A stretch of DNA of 64,000 nucleotides from Cygnus atratus (lineage: Eukaryota; Chordata; Aves; Anseriformes; Anatidae): the NCBI RefSeq assembly GCF_013377495.2, contig NC_066396.1:4330501-4394500 (forward strand), read 5' to 3'. Both the position numbers and the translations under genes were made by a program. Of this stretch, positions 13,249 through 25,545 are shown piece after piece. The notes beneath the pieces are model-generated. The model searched no databases. It was not told where the DNA came from and was given only the letters and a program-made list of their open reading frames with translations. Numbering within the stretch: position 1 is the first letter of the stretch; each line of letters starts with the position of its first letter.

Positions 13249-16084
13249 GAATCTAACAGTACATTCTGTGTAGGTTTATTATTTTGCCAACAGTTTGTGG
13301 GTTGGATGATGAGGTACGTTCCTGAAGATTAGACATCACCATTTTTTTAAAACAAACAAAACAGCAGGAAAAATCAAAATTCCCCTAGAGCAGAGGCAGT
13401 CCTTGCGAAAGTTCAGAGCAGTTGTGGCTCTCCCTTGGCTCCTTTTCTTAAAAAGAAAATTCATCAACCAATAGCGTTAATCAGCTCTGGCTCACAGACA
13501 GCATTTTTGCTTCCAGTTGAAGACAATTAGAGGCACAGTGTCAACTGGTCATTTGTTAGGTTGTGTAAAGCTCTGTGGATACACATTGTTTTTGTGACAT
13601 TAAAAAATTCTCATGAAAAATAGTGCTGTTACATGCAGACATCCCCTGGTTTCTTCTCCTTTTAAACTCAACAGATTTACTAGTGCAAGGGAAACTCAGA
13701 AGTGTTTTTGAGAAGAAATGCATGCTGAAAGCAAGCAGTATAGCTCCAGGGACAAAATCAACCAGCAAGTGAAAATCAAGCCGGGTAAATGACGAGCTAT
13801 CAGTCCATTCTTTTGTGCCTGATTGTATCCTTTGTAGCACAGATAAGGGAAAGGGGTCTTCATGTGTAGACAAGTGCTAAGAGTGAGAACATTTAAGAAA
13901 ATGAAGATTTGGTCCTTTATAGTTATTGTGACTATATTGCCATCACATTATTGTCCAACATCATTTCTTCAGCCCTCTTAAACCATCAGAAACCCCTCCA
14001 TGAATGTCCCTAGCAGGTGATCCACAAACATATTCATGATAGACCCTCAAGAAATCACTCAAAATTTGGCCAGATGTTATGGTTAAAAATGGAATATTGT
14101 TTTTCAGAGAAGACTCTTTTTCATTGTCATGACTTCTCCCAGCCACCAAAGACCTATTCTAAGACTGCAAATTAAAATTCAAAATAAATATATCATCATT
14201 GTGCAATAAAAGAGCCCTGCCAAAAAAGGAAAAAAAAAAAAAAAAAGGACATGAAAACCCAAAGGATGAAACAATGTCATTCTGCAGACTGAAAAATATC
14301 ACATCTTGCTGAAAAAAGTACTCGTACGTTGCACATTGTTAGACAATTCTTCTGGGTTTCTTGGCAGTCAACCTGGAAAATCTCTCTTTTTAAACTTGCC
14401 TTTAAAGTATCTTATATAATCCTAGTAAGAATGAGAAAGATCTGGGAAACAAGAAACTACATTCAGGGTAATTCTAGGTACTTGTTGTAATACCACTCAC
14501 AGTCTTTCAGTCCCTAAAATTTGTGTGGAATTTCATAGCACCACTACCCAACTCCCCATCTCTTCCTTAGATATAGGTGCACATTAACGGATAAACATTT
14601 TTTTGTGTGTGTGCATGTGTAAACTTCATCTCCTCTGGCAACACTCAGAGCAGAAGGCATTCAAGCAATGTAAAGGTACATTTTACCTGGTATAAATCAG
14701 GATGCATTTTTACTGCAGTCTTAGTCCTGCCTTCAGTTTCTATCCACTGAGCCTCATATTTTATGAATCATTGCTATTACTCTGGAACTGGTTTCCATGA
14801 GGGCTTTCATCTTTAATGTTTTTGTTCCAAATAGACTGGTCTTATTTCAACTTTCACTTCCTGTGGCAGGATATATCTGAAATATTATAAAGTTAAAAAC
14901 TATCAAAAACAAAAAAAAAAGAAGAGAGATGAGTTTCTGAAGTGTAGATGGTAAGAATATTTACTCTTACACTGGAAGAGAAATGAACGGATATAAAAAA
15001 TGTATCACAAGGACAAAAGCCAATCTGTTAATCAGGGGGAAGGAGGAAGATGCGCATTCCACAGATCCAGTGCAACATTTTCTTCTTCGATGTGCCTTCT
15101 TTTCCATGTTCTTCAGATGGAAAGCTGGATGAGGTAGATACAGTATGGCAATTACCATGTTCTTACGTAATGTGGTAATTGAATAAAACACAGAAGTATA
15201 GTACATCAAGCTGACACATGCTTATAGAAATACATGTGGCTTATCAGTCTTCATGGCAACTGGATTTTTCTTGTTTGTGTGAATTTCACAAACCACATTT
15301 AAAAAAAATAATCTTGCTCCCCCTTTTCTTTTCTTCTTCTTCTTCCCATCCCCCTATTCAATTTGTATTATTTTCTAGGATCTTTTAAACCAAGATTATA
15401 CCCCACTGGCAAATTTTCCTATAGGAGTGTGATAGTCATCAAGAGAACAATGTCATTTGGATGAATTAAGACTCCCTAAGGAACCCCTGTAAGAGCTAGA
15501 AAATCTATAAAGTTCTTACTGAAAGGTAATACAGCTTGTGATTTGGTCTTTTAGAGTAAAATATTAGGGTTGCTTTAGAGATTTGGAGTATTTCTAGTCA
15601 TGGAAAAGAGAGCATCACTGCTTTCTTAGGCTATCAATATATATTTGTGAGGCAGAAATAATTCTTCCAGTGAATTTCATGTTCCCATTCAAATGTCTTT
15701 ACTTGTTTTAAACAAGGCAAGAATTAAAAAATGATACTACTCTGACAGCTAAAAATCAAGTGACTTGACAACTGAATTAAAATAAGCACTGCTATTAGCT
15801 TGATGTAAATAGGAGGGAAACCATATCCTAAAAATGACTTCTACTGCCTCTGGGCATAGCCACCCAGGGGGAGAAACAGCACCTGCCCTTCTTTAGTCAT
15901 TTAACGGTTCTGGGGAAAAAGCCTCTGGAGAGCAAATCCCTATCTGTAGAGAAAAGGTCAGTACTGCTCTGTTTCTGTCTTTGGTAACTCTGCATAACTT
16001 TGTGGTTGGCTCTGCAGTAAGAAATCCTGACACTCATGCACAATGATGCATTAAAGTCTGTTGCAATTATCTGCTTCTCGCTCT

Positions 16085-16230
16085 GACACTGACCTTTTGG
16101 CATAAGCCCTCCCTGCACCTTGGTTTATCTACCCATAAAATGAGGGTAAAGATACTGACCTCTCTTGTAAAACCACTCTGAGATTTACTGCAGAGAAGCA
16201 CCCTGGACAAGCTAGGTAGAATAACACCCA
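16085..16230 (+). mobile_element. MIR-like SINE fragment, sense
   Basis: The run CACCTTGGTTTATCTACCCA, then TAAAATGAGGGTAAAGATAC and TGACCTCTCTTGTAAA follows the MIR core: CTCAGTTTCCTCATCTGTAA, then AATGGGGATAATACTGACCT and CTCATAGGGTTG. MIR elements predate the amniote split, and degraded copies persist in birds. No terminal features survive. Confidence 0.65.
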
Positions 16231-17589
16231 GTAGCGTGTGTACAGCCAGCACAAACTCCACGGTCTTGGAAACTCTGGTTGAGAGTTGCAGTCTTGTGAG
16301 ATTCACTTTTGTCTGAACTTGACTCAGAAAAGCCAGTTTACATGAGATACCATTGGCCACCAGACAGTTTACATCAGCACAATTGTACTTGGCCTTCAAA
16401 GTGTCTCCTGTCCCCTGAATTAGCAATTGCTCTTGGGGGAAACAGTAAATCATGTCTTTGATGAGGACACAAGACATAAGGATGATAATAAGAGAAGTGA
16501 TGTTGATTCCTAGTTACACTAACGGCTTGGAGAAAGGAGTATTCTTCTGGCCATGGCCAAAGGTCATTAGTTGGGTCCAGTTTAGTGGACCAAAGACAGG
16601 GCAATGCTGGGGGGGCAGATGGCAATGCCAGGACCCATCTTGCACTGTGAGGAGCAAGAGCAGCTGCCAGTACTATGTTATGCACACTAAAAGAGTGCAG
16701 GAGGCCTGATGACAGGGCCATAGCAGCCACCTGTATGGTCATGCAGCCTCCTTCTCCTGAGGCCACCTCTTTCTGGTGGCCAGCTAAACAGCAGCATCCC
16801 TTGGGTGTTCAGTGGCATCACCCAGACTCACACTGTTTTGCCGTAAATGTTCCCCCTCTCTCTTCTCTCCTTCTCTCCCTTTTAGCCGTGAAGCATCAAC
16901 CTGTGTTTCACTTACCAGTGAAGGCAAAGTGCTTAGCAAGTAAGTTTATAGCATTCTTCATTAAGAATTTACATATAGGGAAAATTAAATCTGACTTGCA
17001 ATCTAATGAGCTATTTTGTAATTTAATAAAATGGTGTGACCTATCAAGGGACTCGGTCCGAAGAGTTTTGTGTGCTAATCCAATGCTAGGCGCACAGAAT
17101 GACTTCGGGGATACCAACTTCTCTTGGGTGCCTTGCCCACCGCTGAAACTGCAGGGCTATAATTAACACCAGTCATGCTAGTGAAACGGAAGACCAAAAG
17201 CTACCTGGGGGAGTACAGTGCTCAGGATGAGCACCAGTGCCAGCCAGAACTGTCACTGGGGAGTAATTAGGTTTTCTGCAAATCCTAGCAGGACCGTCAC
17301 ATCTCCAGCTGCCTTCTGTCACATCGCACTTAAACTGAGCACAGTAACTGAGGACTCTGGTATAGATGAGGTAACATTGAGAAACAGGGGGAGAAAGAGA
17401 GGGAGCAGCACTCTTGGAATGAGAAGCAGTGCCTCTTCCTCAGAACATTTTAACCTGTATAAATATATCAATACCATCCACATTTTAAGTAAGCTTCTTC
17501 ATGATTCACAGTGAATCAGAGGAAGCAGCTGCCCTGCTCCATGCCCAGGTATGGGGTGAAAGTAAAGCAGAAGTGCCATCTAGTCATAA

Positions 17590-17735
17590 TAATACACTTC
17601 ATTTATAGACCTCATTTCATTTCCAAAATCTCAAAGCCTTGCCAGCATTAATTAATTAAAATCTTGCAACAGCCCTTTGAGTTAGGCCAGGACTATTATA
17701 TCATTATATTTGTAGGTAAATGTGGAGACCCTGGA
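17590..17735 (-). mobile_element. MIR-like SINE fragment, antisense
   Basis: On the plus strand CTTGCAACAGCCCTTTGAGT, then TAGGCCAGGACTATTATATC and later GTAGGTAAATGTGGAGACCC track the reverse complement of MIR: CACAACAACCCTATGAGGTA, then GGTACTATTATTATCCCCAT and TTTACAGATGAGGAAACTGAG. Immediately downstream comes a TTTAGGCACTCAATTTAGAT motif that also recurs elsewhere in the window. Confidence 0.6.
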
Positions 17736-19999
17736 GGCTAGATTGAGACTGCCTACTTTAGGCACTCAATTTAGATGTTGCAACACCTAAAAGAAATAGG
17801 TGCTTGGCTCCAGCAGAATGATTCACATCAGTTAGGGCAGGTGCCTACGCAAACTACACAAGCAAGGCAGACCCAGATACCTTTGAAGCAGCACCCAAGC
17901 AAAGCTCACACGTTTCTCCACCAACTGGTGGTGAGCTGTGGTGCCTTCATGGGATGACTTGATGTGGCTGCACACAGCCACGCAGGTGGAAGCACTGGGA
18001 AACATTATTCTCAGGGCTGTGGCTGGGTAAGGGCTTAACGCAAGGCTGGGCAGTGTGCATGCTTACCTATGAGAGATTCAAAATGCAAATTCCCTTCCGA
18101 AAGGCAAGCACCTGTGTCATGGGGTAAGTGGGAGGAGGATGCACAAGATATTAAAGGTTTGAGCACTAATCTGGAAACTGGAAACATAGAGATGGAGGCT
18201 GTCCTGCCCGAGGGGGCTGACCCTGGCATCCGCTCTTGCCAGAGCAATACCAGGCTGCAGGTGGGGATGGGGTGGTGGCTCTGACCCCTCCTGCCACAGC
18301 CTGAGTGCTCAGCAGCCAGGAAGGTAAGATACAGAGGCTAGAGCGTGTCAGCCCAGTGGAAGGGGAGGTCTTTTGCCTGAAAATCTTCTATTTTAGAGCT
18401 CTGTCAGATAAAAGGCATGAGAACAGCTAGGTCAAGGGACAGGTAGTCCCTCATGCCCCAGATTTAGCTGGCATTTAGGAATGCCCAGGCGTTCCCATGC
18501 TGCCAAACAGACTCTTCCCTTGTCCCTCTCCTATATCCTGATATCCAGATCCTCAACGCTCAGCAGTTGTTACCTGGCCATTAGGGAGCCATTTTTTTCA
18601 TCCGAGAGGAAAGCTGGGCATGGGCAAGAGGACAGCATGCTCCAGGCACAGTACAGACATGCACTGCACAACCTTGGCTCTCACCTGGTGCAACATTGCA
18701 ATGCTAGCCTGGAGTCCCCAAACCCCCAGTGTCCCTCTAGTCACTTCCCAGAGCACAAAGGAAGCAGGTGGCTGCAAACAGCACCCATTCTGGCATCCAT
18801 TTTAGAGTCAAACAACGAACAAATAAATAGATACATACAACTGGAGAGAGACATTGCCAGTGGAGATCAGGATCAAGCACTGCACAGCGTGGGTCGGTCT
18901 GTCCACACCAGGCACTCCCAGCTCTCAGCTGTGTGAACACAAGCCAGCCTGCAACAAGCAGTCCAGAGGCATAGACTTTGGTCCACAAAACCAGTATAAA
19001 TACACCCCAAATTTGTCTTGCTGAGGTGTTTCATGCTAGCTGAATGTCACCTAAGACCAGTGGTTTTGGTCAGACTGTGACTCAATGAAGTGGGCCCTTT
19101 TCAATACCTGGGGAAATATTAGCTCTGCACCGTCATGACTCACAGGTCTGACTGCTGGGAGCTACACACCTAACTACTTTGAGCTTTCAAACACTGAACA
19201 CGTGTGAAACCATATGCTTATGTGCTTAAATTACTCTTAAGTCTGAAATGCATGGCCCAGATTCATACACATGCTTGGTTTCTCTGGGAAGTAAGTGCTA
19301 CTTCAGATGAAAGAGACATTCCCTGGGACTTAGACATAGCCAATTCACTCACATGTGAACGTCAGTAGACTCATGGATAGTCTCAGTCACATCCACTGAC
19401 TTGTTCAGACTCTGCAGCATCTGAGAAGCAGAGCTGAGGAAAAGACTCGGGAGTCCATAATCTGGGCTTGAGCCTGATTTGTTATCATTTTTACCTGTTA
19501 TGGGTTTCTTTAATCTCAGCAAGACTCCCCTGATTAGCAGTAGAGGAGAATTTGGGTTAATGCAACTTGCTCTACCCACTCCTTAACATAAGAGTGGCTC
19601 CTATTAGTGTTTTAGCAGTTGTCCTTTTATGCAAGGACTTGCAGAGCTGACTTGGCTAAACTTTAATGGGTATGCTTCTAGTGTGGGAGGAAACGTTAAG
19701 CACTGCTTATTGTTACTTAGAATTACACACCCAGATGCCGTAGCTCTGTCCAGAGTTCCCAGGCATCTAGCTACTTGACTATCTACCACAGCACACTGTA
19801 TCACACCTACGATCTTCCTTACCGCCTAAAGTAATGTCATGATGCACGGCAGGAGCCAAAGAATGCTGGGTTTGCAAAATGCATGCATTGCTTCAGATTG
19901 CAATGAATTCATTTAACAGGAGATCAGGCAACAACCATTAATTTCAGGGCAGCAGATTTATCTGCTCTTCTTATTTATCAAGATGTTGTCTCAAGAGAT

Positions 20000-20300
20000 C
20001 AAACCGATGAAATTGCAACAGCTCGCCCAGCGCACCGACAGCAGCTGATATCTGCTGAGCATCGCGGAGAGGCAGCCCATTAAAAAATGTTCTGCCACAT
20101 CCCTACCGCTCGGTCTGTCCTGTTGGAAAGAGTAAAGTTAAAGTTTTCCAGTGTACTTGGCTGAGTCAGAAGCGCTTTTGGGCAGTCATGCACAGGCGCA
20201 CGTATTGACTGCCCTGCTAGCAGCAACTTCGGCCCCACCGTGCCAAGGGAGATGTGCTATTGTCCTTGGGTGCACTTCCTGAGGCCACGTGTGGGGCGTA
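20000..20300. promoter_or_regulatory. candidate CpG-enriched regulatory element
   Basis: About 15 CpGs in 300 bp, with a consensus AP-1 site TGAGTCA (20162-20168) and an E-box CACGTG (20286-20291). It is flanked upstream by an AT-rich stretch with ATTTATC/ATTAAT words. Single motifs are common by chance; the clustering is the only support. Confidence 0.3.
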
Positions 20301-23300
20301 CACAGCTCCACCCTCCACTGAGGTGGGAAACTTGTTCAAAGTGGTTTTGAGGTTTTGTTAAGAAGCAAAACAGGAAATGTGCATGAATCTGGAGTTTAAC
20401 TATTTTTTGAACTTCTGGCTCTCGTGGAGTATTTTTTTTTTTAAAATAGAAAATAAACAAACATCAAAATGACAAATATTCTGCAACTGAACACATCCCA
20501 GGACTGGGATAAGCCCAAGCTTGTAGCGGTGCAGACTAGACTTCGGGCAGCAAAGAGATCCTAGAGTAGTCCGAGGAATTTTTCTTTTCTTTTTTAAGCA
20601 AACCAAGCATCTTAAAGTCCGTGTCAACTTACTTAAGTGCTCTTACACCAACTAATCAGAGCTGGCACAGAAAACAACACTGACTGTTGCTCCCTTCCCT
20701 GCCTAAACTGGAAGCACAAAAGGCTGAAGACACAGAGCTGAAATGGCAGCTTGTGCCCTCTGCAGAGACCTTGTACCCTCAGGGGAAGGACCACTGAGTG
20801 GTCCAATAAAATACCTGAGGTCCTGAGATCCTGAAAAATCAGTGAAAAGGACAACAAGCACATCATTGGGTAGAAGCCAGGGTGATCCTTCAGGCAGAGA
20901 TAGAGTTAATTTGAGAGCCACAGGCACTGCTCAGCTGATGGCATGGTTGAGTAAAGTTTCCTTACTCCCAGAGTGAGGAGCACAAGCGTGACTGCCCCTG
21001 TGTGCCGAGCCCTACGTGCATTGCTGCTACCAATGCTGAGGGCATCTACTGCCCTTCTACTGCCCTTGTCCCTTTGGTCCCCAACCCAAGAGATGAGCCA
21101 GGCAGACTAGGAATGGCAAAGCCTTTCCACCACTGCTGGCCCTGGCATGGGACCTAACACAAAAATCCTCCGTCACGGGAAGCTGCTCCTCTCCTCAGTG
21201 GCATGCTGCTGATTCACCTACTGCGATACCACTGGGCAAAGCCTACCTAGAGCATCCACAACAGGTTTCAGTGGTGTATAACCACTAAAACTAAACTGCT
21301 GGATTTGGGTCACAGTCTGTGATCAGACATGCTGATGTCATTCACAAGCAACCTCACTAACACCTGCAAGTTACTCATAGAATAAACCTTGGCTGTGTTG
21401 TATCTTGCCATTGGGATCAGCCAGGCAAGTTCTTCACAGTTTGCGCCCAGTTTATTTAAGCTGCCTGTGTGTGCTGCAGGAGGCACCAGCAACGCTTTTG
21501 CTGCTGCTGCAGCATCACTCTGACGTCAGCACTTTTATTTGATTTTCTTTCACTGTTCTTGCAGATTAAATTTCAACCAGTGACCCACGGCTTGATAGCT
21601 CATTAGCAAATCCCTCTGAGCCATCCAGTCCTGCCCTTGCCTGACAGTTAACTCTGCATTGTACACACTCCTAAAGCCTCTTGAAACCGGTGACACCCTG
21701 TGCAAAACTTTGGTCAGGCTCAGTGCTGCTGCAAAAGCCCCTGTGTGTTCCTGCCCAGCTGCGTGCCTTCTGTGACAGATCATAGCTGAGCCTTATTATG
21801 AATCCTTGCATCCTAAAACCTCCTCCATGGTCAACACTTTCCTTTCTCACCCTTCCCCTCAGCCCTTGATCCATGGAGGAATTATTCTGACCTCCTTCTT
21901 AGTGAAACCTTAAAACAAGGAATTCTTGCTCTTTTCTTGTTTGGCATCATTGCTTCAATCCGGTAGGTGAAGACAACTAGGCTAATTCTCTTTCAGCTTT
22001 CTTTTGCTGTGATAGATGAATATAAACTCTTGGTGGGTGGTGGGAACAGAAAAGCCTCCCCAGAGAATGCTTGGGAGGTCACAGACCCCAACTCTCATGT
22101 TTGCAGTTGGGCTGGATGGGATGTAGGTCACCCTGGGTGCAGGAGGATCCAACTCAGTGCAGATCTCTTGAGCTCAGCCCTTCCTATGCCCAGATTTGTA
22201 TCACAGTGACAGGCAGGTTACTAGTGAAGATAGAGCAATTGCTTTGTTTTACTTCCTCCATGGATCTGAACTGACCTCTTGCCTTGTACTCAGATTATCA
22301 GTGCCTTCAAGCGAGAAATAATATGCTTTTATAGCGGGTATAGTCCAGAGCTACAACACATACTTTTTTCTTCTAACACTTCTTAAGGCTGCAACTTAAA
22401 CAAGTACCCACTGTCAAAATCCTAGCCGGTCCTCTCCCTCTGGGCTAATGAAATCTTCTCTACAGATGCCAAACTGAGGCTGGTTGCAGGAGTTTCCATG
22501 GCACAGGACAGGTAGAGCGCAGCCGCATAGACTTTGGCCACCAACGGGACGCTTCCCAGCCCCACAGCCTCATTTTGCCACAACAGAAACTTCTCTCCTT
22601 TGGGGTTGAAGTCAACTTCACCAACTTCAATGGAGACACATTTGATTTATGCAGGGACGAGAAGAGAATCAGGCCTTGATTCTTTATTGCCTTTTAAAGC
22701 CAAGAGCCCAGCAGAAGCCAATTGTGTCTGACGTGAAGCTGCTGCACACCCAACGTGGAATCTGCACAATTCCATAAACCAGCAGTGGTCTAAATAAAAA
22801 CTTCAAACAAGACATTCTGGCATTGGCCAGAAAGAGCGAAGATAAATAGCTGGGAGCAGCCAAGTTGCAAAGGAAGAACTGCTTGACTGTTGGACAGAGA
22901 GAAAAGTGAGAGGCAGAAATTAGGCAGGGTTCTGGAAGGCTTGTAACACACCCAGAAAGCAAAGGGGTCACAGCATTTAATTTGATTAATTCATCGCTGG
23001 TCCAAAAGACTTTGTACTGAGCCTCAGGCAGCACAATAAACATACAATCATTAAGAGAGGAAATAAAAGATTGGTTGGGTGGTAAATACTCCGGCTCCCT
23101 CTCCCACTCCAGCTTCCCTCTTGTTTCTTCTCTCTGTGGTCAGTGCAAACATTGGAAGCAGCACAGTAAGCAAGTGGCAGTGTTAAACAACAACGACAGC
23201 AAAACCCGCTGTATTTCAAATGCCTTGGTCAAAGCACTTACAAGGAAAACTTTGACTTGTTTTCCCCATCATTCTTGTCTTACCTCAGCAGCCCATTCCT

Positions 23301-25354
23301 CTAGGAACTGCCATGGGCAGGATGGAGCAACAGCCACACCACTTTGGCCTCCTCTCCGCACGACTGGCGGAAAACAACAAGGACATTTCTCCTAGGGGGG
23401 CTAGATAGCACTTTCAGAGGTCATTTCAGTAGTTTGGGTTGTACGCTCAAGCATCCAGGGGACCAAAACAGATGTTTTTATGAATGTAATTGTATTTACA
23501 AATAATGGGATTTTGTAAAGCTCCAATGCTGGGTTTTATGGGCCAGATGGTATAAACACTCACCCTGTAACTGTACAGGGCCTGTCCCTCCCCACCCGAC
23601 ACAGGGCGAGGGAACAACCCCCCCATTGGCACTGGGTCTGGAAAACTGCTGCAGCTGCCTGAAGCTGTGTAGGAGCCTGGGGTGTCAGAGGAAACCATGG
23701 CAGAAGCTGAGCTGGGAAGAGGAAGGGTGACGAATGCTCCACACGTCCCTGGCAAGTGAAGTTCGCACCTGGCTCTTCTCCCATCCACTTCAAGTACTCA
23801 CCATGGGTCTCTGCATCAGGATACTGCTTTTATCCCCCTTTCCAAGACAGACGCTGAGGTTTAATCCTGTTTAGATATTTTCTGGAGTCATAAGAGAAAA
23901 CTAGGATATGTAAGATGGGTCTCCAAACCCCACTCCACACATCAGCCCACCTCTGCATCTGTGCACGCACTGCCACGTACCACCTAGATACCACCGAATC
24001 AAATCTTGCTACTGAAGAAAGGAAGGTGACTTTATGCATGTGTTTGAATTGATATTTGATGAAATTTGTTCATTCCCCTAATTGTCCTTTCTCCCCATTT
24101 GTCCCAGTATGTAAAGGTGCATCCATGAGCATACACACAAGACCTGGTCAGGATAGACATTCATAGCATGTCTCTGGGATGGCCAAATGAGAAAGCTTTT
24201 ATCAAATATAGTGTTGGACCCATTTCCACTATTCCTGAAATAATATATTCACTGCAGAATAATGAACCAATGCTGGATCTATAAAAATATTATTAATGGA
24301 ACATAATATACAAAAAAATAAGCAAAGTTTTATTACTAAGACAGTTGACTACTCTTATTTGTCTTGGTTTTCCTTATAGATTCAGAAGAAAGAATTTTAC
24401 CCACTACTGAAAAGCAGTAAAACTTTGGGTGATTAAAGCTTCATAATAATGGTCTAGAAGTGCATATGCTGTTTCTGAAACAACAACAAGAAAACCCTCA
24501 TGGTGGCTTTGCTAATATTTCACGATGCTTGTTTTTGCTCATAGCAAGTCCTGTTTTAAATCACAATAACACATTTGACTTCTGAGAGAGGATGACCAGA
24601 GATTTATTCTGTGCTGCGTGGAAATGGCCCATTCCAGCAGAAAACTGAGCCGTAGAGGGGAGTTTTGTCAGGGAAGAAATCTCATCTGGATAAATGACAC
24701 TCCTCACCAGCGTGTGGTTACTTATGTTAGTACTGACATCAGATGAATGTTGTTCATCTACTTGATTGTCACTTCTCCTCTCTTCCAGCATTCCTCCTAC
24801 TCTTTCTTTGGAAGGTTTAATCAACCAGCTTAAGGCTTTTTAACAGGAACAAGGACATTTTCAAGATTAAGACATTAAAAACAACTTCAAGTAATAGCAG
24901 CATAGAGTTGTGCATTTACTGAATGTGGTTTGGTGTGTACGTACATACACGTGGCACAGCCCCTATTCTCCCCTCAAGTCTTAGGGCCAAACACTACCTG
25001 TTGGTGAATTTCCTTCAGCCTTAAACCAACACTGTACAGACTAGCTGAGAAGGAAAGGTCAAGTCAGACGAAATTCATTCACTGCTGGACCTCAGGGCTG
25101 GAATGGTTGGGGGGCTTGTAGGGAAGTTAAACATTAATTTGTAAAGCATGTTTGTCATGCTAACTATCCAGCATTCAGAGACTGATGGTTACTACCTTCC
25201 TAATAGCTGAGTAGGATTAACTTTATATTCCTGTAAATTTACTGTGCATGTTGTCTGTGCTATATGTGATGAAACCCATGTACTTATTAGCTGATCTTTC
25301 AGCCATGGTGCCTAACATGCAAGCAAGACACCCTTTGCTTGTATATCTGTATCA

Positions 25355-25545
25355 GTGACACAAACAGTGGGATCGAATGCACCCTCAGCAAGTTTGCAGA
25401 TGACACCAAGCCAAGTGGTGCAGTGATACAACAAAAGGAAGGGATGCCATGCAGAGGGACCTGGGCAAGGTTGAGAATTGGGCCCACGTGAACTTAATGA
25501 GGTTCAACAAGTGCGAGGTGCCAGCAGTGTGGGTTTGCAGCCTGG
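25355..25545 (+). mobile_element. CR1 LINE reverse-transcriptase fragment, sense
   Basis: Translation gives IECTLSKFADDTK followed by SGAV, the CR1 ORF2 reverse-transcriptase region with the FADD catalytic motif. A second stretch (DAMQRDLGKVENWAHVNLM and then RFNK) lies in another frame, so a frameshift separates the two. Matches to CR1 fade after about 25545. It is a dead, truncated, old copy with neither the 5' end nor the 3' untranslated tail. Confidence 0.88.

Noticed and set aside
16675..17166. 163-codon plus-strand frame
   Set aside because: No recognisable protein features; composition fits a chance open frame in non-repetitive intron.
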